A stretch of 64,000 bases of DNA from Bacteroidota bacterium. GTDB lineage: Bacteria > Bacteroidota > Bacteroidia > UKL13-3. Of the stretch, positions 55,047 through 63,586 are shown in pieces (position 1 is the first letter of the stretch; each line of letters begins with the position of its first letter). A model generated the notes under the pieces. It was not told where the DNA came from, searched no databases, and saw nothing but the letters and a program-made list of their open reading frames with translations. The stretch covers positions 62,001-126,000 of the forward strand of contig JAIYCU010000013.1 in assembly GCA_027487835.1 (NCBI GenBank), read 5' to 3'. The position numbers and the translations under genes were made by a program.

Positions 55047-55979
55047 TTAAAACCTAATATCGGTTTCGGGCAATGCTTTTTTTAAACGCGCTTTACTTTC
55101 TTCGTTAAAGTTATTTCCTTTCAATACCAACAGCTCCAATTTCTTCATCATAAACAAGGCTTCAGGTATTTCATATAATTGGTTATCGGTTAATACAAGT
55201 GTCTCTAATAATATCAACTTCTCAAAACCAGGGGGCAAGCCGCTTAATTGATTGTTAGTTAATATCAAAACTTTTAACCTTTTCATATTTCCAAAAGCGC
55301 CGGGCAACTCACTTAATTGATTGTTCTCAAGCAACAACACTTCTAAATTCTGTAATTTACAAATGGCATCAGGCAATACCTGAATTTGATTGTTCCCCAA
55401 ATCAAGATTTTTGATTAAGGTTAAATTACCTATGCCTTCTGGCAAATTACGCAATAAGTTATACGACATATTTAACGATTTAAGGTTAAGCATTTCGCTT
55501 GTGGCCTCTGGAAATTCCACAAATTGGTTATTAGACAATTCTAGCGTTTCTAATGCTTTTAAATTAGAAAAGCTACTTGGCAATTGGGTCAATTTATTCT
55601 TCTTTAGTTGCAGTTCTTTTAGGTTTTTTAACTCGCCCAACTCAGGACTCAAATTTTGCAGGAGGTTTTGGTCGGCAATAAGGATCCGTAATTGCTGCAA
55701 TTGTTGCATAGAAGCAGGTAAAGTTGTAAGCTGATTCTTCATGATATTGAGCATGTTTAGATTTTTAAACAGCTCAATACTATCGGTAAGGAAACTCAGA
55801 TTCTGTTGGCGCAGGTTGAGAATACTTACTTGGCTTGGTTGTGTATAGGCTTCGGCAAGACTTAAAAACACCTTTGCTTGGTTTCCGCGTTTTGGCGTTG
55901 GACCCGTAGCTTTAGGTTTTTGCGCAGAAATAGAAAAAGATAATAATACTGAAAAGATACACAAGAGGGAATTTTTCAT
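55047..55979 (-). CDS. secreted leucine-rich-repeat protein
   Basis: Signal peptide ending SFSISAQ, then a stretch of about 40 residues and roughly ten leucine-rich repeats of 23 residues each of the type LxxLxLxxNxLxxLPxxxxxL (L..L.LSNNQFVEFPE, L..LILTNNQLSGLPP). The protein ends in a short cap. Such proteins bind other proteins; this one should be in the periplasm or outside. I start at the ATG beginning the signal peptide; an upstream ATG nineteen codons earlier gives a non-secretory N-terminus reading through the terminator sequence. Confidence 0.9.
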   Translation of the reverse strand: MKNSLLCIFSVLLSFSISAQKPKATGPTPKRGNQAKVFLSLAEAYTQPSQVSILNLRQQNLSFLTDSIELFKNLNMLNIMKNQLTTLPASMQQLQQLRILIADQNLLQNLSPELGELKNLKELQLKKNKLTQLPSSFSNLKALETLELSNNQFVEFPEATSEMLNLKSLNMSYNLLRNLPEGIGNLTLIKNLDLGNNQIQVLPDAICKLQNLEVLLLENNQLSELPGAFGNMKRLKVLILTNNQLSGLPPGFEKLILLETLVLTDNQLYEIPEALFMMKKLELLVLKGNNFNEESKARLKKALPETDIRF

Positions 55980-55991
55980 ATAAACAAAATT

Positions 55992-56018
55992 AAGGGGGCG
56001 GCCTTCGGCCGCCCCCTT
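55992..56018 (-). terminator. GC-rich terminator, of a vanished minus-strand gene
   Basis: GGGGGCGGCC-TTCG-GCCGCCCCC hairpin flanked by AA/TT. On the minus strand it is followed by TTAATTTTG. It lies between the LRR gene start and the short remnant coding tail described next. Confidence 0.8.
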
Positions 56019-56038
56019 CAAAATAAACAATAACAATC

Positions 56039-56112
56039 TTATTTTACAATGACTTCCGAGACTTTCTCGTCGCCATTGACTACTTCTATCACATCCTCAC
56101 GAGAACTGGAGC
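56039..56112 (-). pseudogene. 3' remnant of a small minus-strand gene
   Basis: The 24 codons before a TAA read CSSSREDVIEVVNGDEKVSEVIVK on the minus strand. This looks like a protein end (acidic/basic alternation, no stop), is followed by a real terminator, and has no start and a stop just upstream. It may be all that is left of a gene. Evidence is slight. Confidence 0.35.
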
Positions 56113-56203
56113 TGCATTAATTTGGTTCAAAAATGACCTTCCAAGATTAAGGAATTAGCACCTGAATTTTATGTAAATGTGAGGCTTGTGTTAAGTTAAT
56201 TAA

Positions 56204-57412
56204 TTAGGCAGTCCTAATCATTCTTGCCATAAAAAACCCATCAAATCCGCTTTCGCTTGGCAATACCACTTTCTCTTCTTCTAAGGTATAGTTTGTATTC
56301 GCGTCAAGAAACTTTTGCACTTGTGTTTGGTTTTCGGAAGGCAAAATACTACAAGTAGCATAGACCAACTTACCACCCACTTTTACAATTTTTGCGTAAT
56401 CAGTTAAGATTTCTTGTTGTTTTTCTTTGATATGATCAATAAATATCTGGCTCAATTTCCATTTAGCATCTGGGTTTCTTTTAAGCACCCCTAAACCAGA
56501 GCAAGGAACATCTAATAAAAGCCTATCGGCGGTATCATATAATTTCTTGATGGTTTTAGGCCCTTCAATTAAGCGCGTTTCTAAGTTGCTAACCCCTGCC
56601 CTTCTTGCGCGCTTTTTGGTTTCATCCAATTTCCATTGTTCGGTATCTAGGCTCAGCAAGCGACCTTTATTTTGGAGTATGGCTGCTAAATGTAAGCTCT
56701 TGCCACCTGCACCTGCGCAAGCATCAATTACCCGCATGCCGGGTTCTGGTTGCAAAAATTCTGCTACCAACTGAGAGGAGGCATCCTGCACTTCAAACAA
56801 ACCTTCTTGAAACTCGGGCAAAGTAAATAAGTTCTGGCGCTCCTTTAAAAACAAGCCATCCTTACAGCCTTTAACCGGTTCCGTTTCTATTTTCTTTTCC
56901 TTAAGGGCAGTAATTAAATCTTGCTTCGTTGTTTTTAAAGTATTGGTTCTAATAATTACTTGGGCTTGTAGGTTCAAGGCTTCTGCCTCTACATTCCATT
57001 GCTTCCCAAGTTCTTTATAGAGTAGGTCGTCCATCCAATCTGGATATGAAAAAATTATCTTACGCTGGGTTTTAAGCACCTTGTAATTGCGCTCTATCTT
57101 TTTAGTGTCTACATTTTTAAATTCCTCCCAATTAGGAATTTCAAGGCCTTTCAGTAATTGCCAGGTACCAAAAAGGGTATATAAATTGGTTTCATTTAAG
57201 TCGTGCTTTTCCAACTCAGAAACTGTTTTAATTAAGCGCCAGTAGCGCACCATGTCGTAGGTATTCTCTGCAATAAATGCGCGGTCGCGCGCGCCCCAAA
57301 GTTTGTTTGAACGCAATACACGTTCTAGTACTTTATCCGCATAACGGTTCTCCGCAAAAATCTGGTAAATAGATTCGTTAACAGCCTTAATAAGGTTTAA
57401 GTGAAATTTCAT
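56204..57412 (-). CDS. RsmB-like rRNA cytosine-C5 methyltransferase
   Basis: NOL1/NOP2/Sun family: an NusB-like helical N-terminus (VNESIYQIFAENRYADKVLERVLRSNK), AdoMet motif DACAGAGGKSLHLA, and the two catalytic cysteines in LLDVPCSGLGVL and YATCSILPSEN. These enzymes methylate a cytosine of 16S rRNA (m5C967 in E. coli). It is 402 residues, close to RsmB. Its start overlaps the preceding gene's stop (ATGA), another rRNA methyltransferase of the same superfamily, so the two are coupled. Confidence 0.9.
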   Translation of the reverse strand: MKFHLNLIKAVNESIYQIFAENRYADKVLERVLRSNKLWGARDRAFIAENTYDMVRYWRLIKTVSELEKHDLNETNLYTLFGTWQLLKGLEIPNWEEFKNVDTKKIERNYKVLKTQRKIIFSYPDWMDDLLYKELGKQWNVEAEALNLQAQVIIRTNTLKTTKQDLITALKEKKIETEPVKGCKDGLFLKERQNLFTLPEFQEGLFEVQDASSQLVAEFLQPEPGMRVIDACAGAGGKSLHLAAILQNKGRLLSLDTEQWKLDETKKRARRAGVSNLETRLIEGPKTIKKLYDTADRLLLDVPCSGLGVLKRNPDAKWKLSQIFIDHIKEKQQEILTDYAKIVKVGGKLVYATCSILPSENQTQVQKFLDANTNYTLEEEKVVLPSESGFDGFFMARMIRTA

Positions 57413-58770
57413 TCAGTAGTATCTTTAATAATTCGAAGCTCCGAAGGTAGGTAATTATTCATTCGGCCGGGCATCACTTTCGCAAATCCTAAAGCCAGCC
57501 CTTTATGGGTAATTAGGTTCCAACCTATTGAAACACCTGTTGAAACTGAGATTGCGGCCTTTTTTAAATAATTAATTGCTGTTTCATGGTCGATTTCCCA
57601 AACAGCAATATGGGTATTCATGAAGCAGCTAAGGCCGAGTTCATGCTCTGGAATTAGCGTTCCATGTTTATCTACACTGCCCATTTTTATTCCAGATTTA
57701 ATAATATTCAAATGAAATAAGGCATCCTCCAACACAGGAACGCAGGCCAATGGCAGCGCATAAATAGTGGTACCAAAAGTTAAAAATTCAAATTGGGTAG
57801 GGCCTTTAAGCCACTCTTGCAAAAACGCAGTTTTCTTAGGGGGTATAAAAGGCAATTTACTTTTCTTTTGGTTTCGGGTTGAACCAAAAGTTTCATGTAA
57901 GGAAGGCTTTTGCAATACGGCCATGAATAATCCTTCACCAGGCACTAAGTGAGGTAAAAAACGAAACATGAAGTTTTGTTCTTGTTTAATGTGCCAATCT
58001 GGGTTAATAGCAATGGGATGCGCTTCCAGGCCCATTTCTTTGGTTAACCAATTTACGTTTTCTTCATTCTCTTGCACATTAAAGGTACAAGTTGCGTAAA
58101 TGAGAATTCCACCCGGTTTTAAGGCAGGTATAGCATCCGCTAAAATTCTCTGTTGCCTCCCCACACATAATGTCACAGCGCTTTCACTCCATTCGTTTGC
58201 CGCTTGAGGTTCTCTTCTAAAAAGGCCTTCACCACTGCAAGGCGCATCAATTACTATTACATCGAAGAATTCATTTAGTTTGCTAAAATCAGCAGGGTCG
58301 TTATTAGATATTAACACATTGGCTGCCCCTTTTCGAAGTAGATTTTCTTCTAAGATTCGTACCCTAGATTTAATAATTTCATTGGCAATTAAAGTCCCAG
58401 ATCCCTTTAAGGCATCAACCAAATGCATGGTTTTACCGCCAGGAGCCGCGCATAAATCCAACACAACAGGATTATTTTGTTTCCATACAATTTGCTTGAG
58501 TACATCTGCCAAAAACTGACTCGAAGATTCTTGCACGTAATAGGCACCTGCATGGAATAGAGGATCTAAAATAAAGGAAGGTCGTTGGCCCAACAAACGT
58601 CCTTGCGGGTTCCAAGGAACAAGCTGTTCTGATTTAAAAGCCTCAGAAGGCTTCAATTCATTGAGGTGCACAGCGCTGATAGGAGCCCGCTGCAAGGCTT
58701 CAAAAAAATATCCTGCATCCTCGGGAAGAAGTTGCAGGATATTCTCTTCAAATTTTTTGGGCCAAGTCAT
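57409..58770 (-). CDS. RsmF-like rRNA cytosine-C5 methyltransferase
   Basis: NOL1/NOP2/Sun catalytic domain: YYVQESSSQFL, DLCAAPGGKTMHL, VIDAPCSGEGLFRR and YATCTFNVQENEENV carry the AdoMet site and both cysteines. The 130-residue C-terminal part (HLNIIKSGIKMGSV ...) corresponds to the PUA-like RNA-binding end of RsmF/YebU. In E. coli the enzyme makes m5C1407 of 16S rRNA. Coupled with the RsmB-like gene downstream; a small coiled-coil gene precedes it by 16 bases. Confidence 0.9.
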   Translation of the reverse strand: MTWPKKFEENILQLLPEDAGYFFEALQRAPISAVHLNELKPSEAFKSEQLVPWNPQGRLLGQRPSFILDPLFHAGAYYVQESSSQFLADVLKQIVWKQNNPVVLDLCAAPGGKTMHLVDALKGSGTLIANEIIKSRVRILEENLLRKGAANVLISNNDPADFSKLNEFFDVIVIDAPCSGEGLFRREPQAANEWSESAVTLCVGRQQRILADAIPALKPGGILIYATCTFNVQENEENVNWLTKEMGLEAHPIAINPDWHIKQEQNFMFRFLPHLVPGEGLFMAVLQKPSLHETFGSTRNQKKSKLPFIPPKKTAFLQEWLKGPTQFEFLTFGTTIYALPLACVPVLEDALFHLNIIKSGIKMGSVDKHGTLIPEHELGLSCFMNTHIAVWEIDHETAINYLKKAAISVSTGVSIGWNLITHKGLALGFAKVMPGRMNNYLPSELRIIKDTTE

Positions 58771-58786
58771 TGGCTCAAAGGTACAA

Positions 58787-59170
58787 TTATAAAACGGGGC
58801 TTAAAAACTTCTCAAAATCTGCTTTTAACTCAGCATAAATTTTCTCAAACGTTTCAACTTGGTCTTGCAAGCCAACTGGCTGTTCAAACAATCTACGGTC
58901 GCTAGCAATAGGATTTTCGGCAGCATTTTGAGCCAATGCTGCATCCGCAAGCTTTAAATCGTGGTTCAATAAATCCATTACCTCACGTTGGCGAATAAAC
59001 TGATTTTGAAAATGCTCAACTTGCTTCAATACTTCAGTGTTGTTATTTTTTGTAACAACCTCGTCTAATCTATTTTGCCAGATTGCTACTTCATCTTTAC
59101 AAAAAGCTAAATTTTTCATCCAGGTGGTAACATCTTGATGGATCTCACCCATGTGTGCTCTCTTTTCCAT
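58787..59170 (-). CDS. small coiled-coil hypothetical protein
   Basis: The 127 residues are almost wholly helical and charged (VTTWMKNLAFCKDEVAIWQNRLDEVV, LKQVEHFQNQFIRQREVMDLL), with no signal peptide. It reads like a DUF-type cytoplasmic coiled-coil protein of Bacteroidota and is the first gene of the run toward rsmF and rsmB. No function can be given. An ATG six codons in is an alternative start. Confidence 0.7.
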   Translation of the reverse strand: MEKRAHMGEIHQDVTTWMKNLAFCKDEVAIWQNRLDEVVTKNNNTEVLKQVEHFQNQFIRQREVMDLLNHDLKLADAALAQNAAENPIASDRRLFEQPVGLQDQVETFEKIYAELKADFEKFLSPVL

Positions 59171-59370
59171 ATATTTTTTGATTTAATTTTTGAATTGTTG
59201 GTCAAAGATAGCGCTAAGCCAATGGCTGAAAAATGACATCTATCATGACTTAACCCTATAAAGGTAGACTTTTTAAATAAGAGTTATATGTCATTGAAAA
59301 ACAAAATCTTAAAAAATTTCTTTTTACACTTAAGCAACCATTTTTATTTCTATCGTCTAATAAACGGAAA

Positions 59371-59940
59371 ATGAAACAAGACATCGCCGAAAATACCTTA
59401 ATTCGAGACTGCATTAAAGGCAAATCGGCGGCGCAAGAAGCTTTGTTTAAAAAATATTATGGTGCGATGATGCAAATTTGCAGGCGTTATGCAGCAAATG
59501 CAGAGGAAGCCAAAGATCTATTACAAGAAGGTTTCTTAAAAATTTTCCAAAACTTAGAGAGGTTTAATGGTAATAGTAGTCTACAAACTTGGATGAGCCG
59601 GATTATGATAAACTTAGCCATTGATGCTTTCCACAAAGGGAAAAAGCAATTGGGAGAAAGCTTAGATGAAACATTCTCTGTGGAAGACGAAGTAGAAGGG
59701 ATAGACAATCCGCTAATGCACTTAGAACCAGAAAAAGTGCTAGCCCTTTTACAAAAGATGCCCCTAGGATATAGAACTGTACTTAACTTATATGCAATTG
59801 AGGGATATTCGCACAAAGAAATTGCGGCAACCTTAGGCATCAGTGAAGGCACTTCTAAATCTCAATTGGCAAAGGCTAGAGCCTTGTTATTACAAATGGT
59901 TGAACCAATGTTAAACGCAATCGTACATGAATTTGAATAA
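59371..59940 (+). CDS. ECF-type RNA polymerase sigma factor
   Basis: Region 2 (DLLQEGFLKIFQNLERFNGNSSLQTWMSRIMINLAIDAF) and region 4 (LPLGYRTVLNLYAIEGYSHKEIAATLGISEGTSKSQLAKARALL) are both complete, in 189 residues. There is no region 3, as expected for ECF sigmas. The start of the next gene overlaps the end by 14 bases, an arrangement usual for a sigma and its membrane regulator. About 200 bases of upstream DNA hold no gene. Confidence 0.95.
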   Translation: MKQDIAENTLIRDCIKGKSAAQEALFKKYYGAMMQICRRYAANAEEAKDLLQEGFLKIFQNLERFNGNSSLQTWMSRIMINLAIDAFHKGKKQLGESLDETFSVEDEVEGIDNPLMHLEPEKVLALLQKMPLGYRTVLNLYAIEGYSHKEIAATLGISEGTSKSQLAKARALLLQMVEPMLNAIVHEFE

Positions 59941-61168
59941 GGAAGACATATACAAAACACTTAAAGATAGCTTAGAAGAGCTTCCAATGCCTGAGGCAAC
60001 AGAAGCCGATTGGCAGAGCTTTAAGTCGTTTAGTGGAAGTAAAGAAAAGAAGAAAAAACCTTTAGTTTGGTATATTTTACCAAGTAGTTTCCTCCTTGGA
60101 ATTTTATTAATTGGGTCATTATCGTTGGTTCAAACCGAAAAAAATAGTAGTAAAAGTGCAGAAACCTCAGTAGCTAGTAGGAATGGCTTTATAGCCAAAG
60201 CCATTCCTGCAGAAGCTCAAAAGCAAGTTAAAACAAGTAAACAAATTGAAGCTAAACAGAAAGAGTCTGCGATTCTACCTTTTGAAGTAACCCAAAAAAA
60301 TGAGGAAACTCAATCCATTGAGCCAAACCAGAAAGTTGAATCAAACCAGGAAGTTGAATCCAAGGATGAAACCTTTGAAGTAACACAAATACAAAGTTCT
60401 ATTCCTAGCAATATGAACAGCCCAATTTGGTTGTTTCCTTTCCAAGCACAAGCCATCAAAACCAATCAGTTTTATGCTGTTCCAGACAAACTAACTTTGG
60501 GTTCAAACCGAAAAATAAAAATGCCATTGCAAGCAGATTGGATTGGCCTTTGGGGAATAACAAGTCTTAGCAATGAAAGTACTAAAGGCTTTGGTGCTGG
60601 CTTTCAACTTGGAAAAGAGTTTGGCAAAGGTTGGCATGTGGCAGCGGGACTTGAATATGCTTATACCACACAAACTAAAACCAAGTTTTGGAACCATGAA
60701 TTTAAAAGCCATGATTTAATTAAAATTGACACCAACTTAAGAATGGATGTTAGTCTTACAAAAATTATAATGGTTATGGATTCTGTTTTTGAGTATAGAG
60801 ATCATACCGAAGCTGTTAAACATAAAACCCAAACCAACACAAACTACATTGATATTCCGCTTGAAATTGGTTACACATTAAACATAGGTAAACTTGGGAT
60901 TGGCAGCAACTTGGGGATTTATAATAGATTTAGACAAACACAAACAAATACTATAGAAACTTATCCATTGAGTAATGCCATGATAAGTGACTCACAACAA
61001 AAATATTCTTTTGAACTGTTAAGTAGCATTGGCGTTTCACTTGCTTATCCGCTAAGCAAACGCCTATGGGTGCAGGCCTCACCTAACTTGTTATTTAACC
61101 CCATTGAAAGAAAAACTAGTTATACAGAAACCCGTTTAAGAATGGGAATTAAATATTATTTAAATTAG
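59927..61168 (+). CDS. sigma-factor partner: membrane anchor plus outer-membrane barrel-like domain
   Basis: A cytoplasmic N-terminus of about 45 residues (KEDIYKTLKDSLEELPMPEATEADW), one helix (46-66), a long Lys/Glu/Gln linker rich in low-complexity repeats (KVESNQEVESKDE), then a barrel-like part from about residue 195 (GLWGITSLSN, GAGFQLGKEF, IDIPLEIGYTLNIGKLG, LRMGIKYYLN). The barrel matches PF13568-type domains. Such fusions behind ECF sigmas in Bacteroidota could let an outer-membrane domain and a cytoplasmic anti-sigma part act as one protein; here I infer that from position. Two GGTTCAAACC elements lie within it. Confidence 0.75.
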   Translation: MNLNKEDIYKTLKDSLEELPMPEATEADWQSFKSFSGSKEKKKKPLVWYILPSSFLLGILLIGSLSLVQTEKNSSKSAETSVASRNGFIAKAIPAEAQKQVKTSKQIEAKQKESAILPFEVTQKNEETQSIEPNQKVESNQEVESKDETFEVTQIQSSIPSNMNSPIWLFPFQAQAIKTNQFYAVPDKLTLGSNRKIKMPLQADWIGLWGITSLSNESTKGFGAGFQLGKEFGKGWHVAAGLEYAYTTQTKTKFWNHEFKSHDLIKIDTNLRMDVSLTKIIMVMDSVFEYRDHTEAVKHKTQTNTNYIDIPLEIGYTLNIGKLGIGSNLGIYNRFRQTQTNTIETYPLSNAMISDSQQKYSFELLSSIGVSLAYPLSKRLWVQASPNLLFNPIERKTSYTETRLRMGIKYYLN

Positions 61169-61176
61169 AATCAATC

Positions 61177-63408
61177 ATGAAAAAAACCTTAAACCTTTTG
61201 CTTTTTTTATGCCTCTTGCTGCCAGACGTAGTTTGGTCGCAGGCTTGCCAACCTAACTTTGATTACTACAAACGTGGTAAAGACGTGGTGTTTTATAACA
61301 ACTCAACTGGCCCAATTTCTCCATGGTATTTATGGAATTTTGGAGAGGGTGGAGGATGGGAATTTGCCCAAGAAGACTATGTAATAAAATCTTACACAAA
61401 CCCAGGCACCTATTTAGTTTGCCTTAGAGACAGTTTTTGCACCAATAGTCAATTGTTTTGCGACAGTGTTCAAATAAGCAACAGCATTCCGGTTTTTGCC
61501 GATTTCTCATATACCCTAGAAAGTACTGGAAAAATAACGCTCTACAATGATGCAACTTCTAGCAGTGCAATTACTCATCATTACTGGGACCTTGGCGATG
61601 GCGTTGCCTTAGATGGTGAAGGAGATTCTTTGGTTTATAATTATAAACAAAGCGGCACTTACACCGTTTGCTTGTATGCCTTTGATGCGCAAAAGAATTA
61701 TAATTATCAATGTTCATCAGTTGTGGTGATAGCGCCAGACCCATGCTATGCTGCATTTTCTGCAACCATAGCCAATGGTGAATACTACTTTTTAAACCAA
61801 AGTGTTTTTTCTGGAGATAGCGCAACATGGCTTTGGGATTTTGGAGACAGCACCACCAGTAACTTAAGTAACCCGAAGCATACTTATGCAAATCCAGGAA
61901 ACTACAATGTGAGTTTAACGCTAAACGGCCCATGCACCAGCACCTATTCAGCTCCAGTTTTTTTTCCAGGACCAGGTATTTGCGACATGTCTGTTAATGG
62001 AACAGCAATTATGCAAAGAGCCACCATTACAATCACAGATTCAACTAATTTCCCATCTATCTATTATATAGAATTTGGAGATGGCCAAACAACTTCCACT
62101 ACTGAAAAAACAATCGAACACATATACCCAGATACAGGAAACTACGTAATTTTGGTTCACACCTATCATCCAATTTGTGGCGAAGTGTATGCCTTTAATT
62201 ATTTAAGAATAAACAGTGTTGAACCTATTTGCAGGTCGGGCTTCTTTGCATACCCAGGCGACACAGATGGGAATAAAGTATTTGTGTATAGTGATTCAAG
62301 AATTGTGTCCAATGGAAACAATAAATCTTATATAACCTTGAATTGGGGTGATGGAAATTTTGAAATAGATAGCCTTAACAAAATGTACTACGAACACGAA
62401 TACGATTCGGCAGGCATTTATACTATCACAATGATTGTATCAAATCAAGTAAATTGCGCAGATACCAGCTTTAAATCAGTAGGTGTTGGACCCGCATACC
62501 TAGTTTCTGGAATTGTTAAACAGGGCAATAATAGAGCGGCCTATAATATTGTAAATGCGTATATGTTCGAGCCACAATCTGGCATGCTTTCTTATAGCTT
62601 CACCACGCTTACCAACGATACAGGTTATTATGAAATGTTCTTGAGAAAAGGATATTACATCATTCAAACCGATTTTGCTTTTGACCCTAGTTTGCAAGAG
62701 TTTTACTTACCAACCTATTATGGCGACAAACTCAATTGGACAGGTAGTGACGTGCTCACTATTATAGGAAACAGAAGTAATTTAGACATCAACCAAATTG
62801 CATTTAATCCAATAAATCAAAACGGAGGTAAAATATCTGGATCGGCAGTATTTGGCAAAAATGTAAAATTAGACGGACAAGCAATTCCGGCTGGAAAGCC
62901 TGCTGAAAAAATGCTCATCTTCTTGTTAGATGGCAATGGAAAACCAGTAGCCTTCACCCATACCGATCATTCAGGAGGTTTTGAATTTAGCAATGTAGGC
63001 TCAGGTAACTTTACAGTATGGGCAGAAATGCCAGGTAAAATGACCGTTCCACCTTACATCTCACTTGCCAACAATACTTCAACCGCAGAAAACATTAAGA
63101 TTATCATCGGCCAAAATAGTGTCACAGCCTTGTTTGATACGAAACCAACGGTAGAAAACCTAAACTTTGAAATGTATCCAAATCCAAGTGCAGGAAAAGT
63201 TAGCCTTCAATTGGTAAATGCTGGAAGTGATATTGAAAGCATTGAAGTTTACGACTTATTAGGCAAACAATTTTCGCTAGAATTTACGGCAGATAAAAAT
63301 GCTGCCTCGTTAGATGTTTCTAGTCTAAACGAAGGAATGTATTTTGTAAAAGTAATCGATAGCAATGGCGCAAGCATCAGCAAGAAGTTGATGAAATCTG
63401 CGAATTAA
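61177..63408 (+). CDS. secreted PKD-domain protein with type IX secretion sorting domain
   Basis: Signal peptide ending VVWSQ. Five PKD domains (WYLWNFGEGG, HHYWDLGDGVA, WLWDFGDSTTS, YYIEFGDGQTT, LNWGDGNFE) occupy about residues 25-430. Two carboxypeptidase-regulatory-like domains follow (SGIVKQGNNRAAYNIVNAY; GKISGSAVFGKNVKLDGQ), then a T9SS type A sorting domain (FEMYPNPSAGKVSLQL, VYDLLGKQF, GMYFVKVID, ISKKLMKSAN). It should be exported and processed at the cell surface. It lies nine bases after the sigma partner, so it may be in that operon and under that sigma. Confidence 0.9.
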   Translation: MKKTLNLLLFLCLLLPDVVWSQACQPNFDYYKRGKDVVFYNNSTGPISPWYLWNFGEGGGWEFAQEDYVIKSYTNPGTYLVCLRDSFCTNSQLFCDSVQISNSIPVFADFSYTLESTGKITLYNDATSSSAITHHYWDLGDGVALDGEGDSLVYNYKQSGTYTVCLYAFDAQKNYNYQCSSVVVIAPDPCYAAFSATIANGEYYFLNQSVFSGDSATWLWDFGDSTTSNLSNPKHTYANPGNYNVSLTLNGPCTSTYSAPVFFPGPGICDMSVNGTAIMQRATITITDSTNFPSIYYIEFGDGQTTSTTEKTIEHIYPDTGNYVILVHTYHPICGEVYAFNYLRINSVEPICRSGFFAYPGDTDGNKVFVYSDSRIVSNGNNKSYITLNWGDGNFEIDSLNKMYYEHEYDSAGIYTITMIVSNQVNCADTSFKSVGVGPAYLVSGIVKQGNNRAAYNIVNAYMFEPQSGMLSYSFTTLTNDTGYYEMFLRKGYYIIQTDFAFDPSLQEFYLPTYYGDKLNWTGSDVLTIIGNRSNLDINQIAFNPINQNGGKISGSAVFGKNVKLDGQAIPAGKPAEKMLIFLLDGNGKPVAFTHTDHSGGFEFSNVGSGNFTVWAEMPGKMTVPPYISLANNTSTAENIKIIIGQNSVTALFDTKPTVENLNFEMYPNPSAGKVSLQLVNAGSDIESIEVYDLLGKQFSLEFTADKNAASLDVSSLNEGMYFVKVIDSNGASISKKLMKSAN

Positions 63409-63438
63409 ACTATTCGTCGTATAAAAATAGCGTTGACA

Positions 63439-63480
63439 AAAAACAGTAAGGACAGGCAATTGCCTGTCCTTACTGTTTTT
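63439..63480 (+). terminator. perfect 42-base palindromic terminator
   Basis: AAAAACAGTAAGGACAGGCA and its exact complement meet with no loop; T run at the end. It lies 30 bases after the PKD gene. Confidence 0.85.
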
Positions 63481-63586
63481 ATAGGCCGTAGTTATGTCTC
63501 AGCACCTCTTAAAAAACCGTTAAATCTGGTAATACTTGCAAGCATTCTATGTTTTTATGTAATTTCACGGCGTTATAGAGAACATT

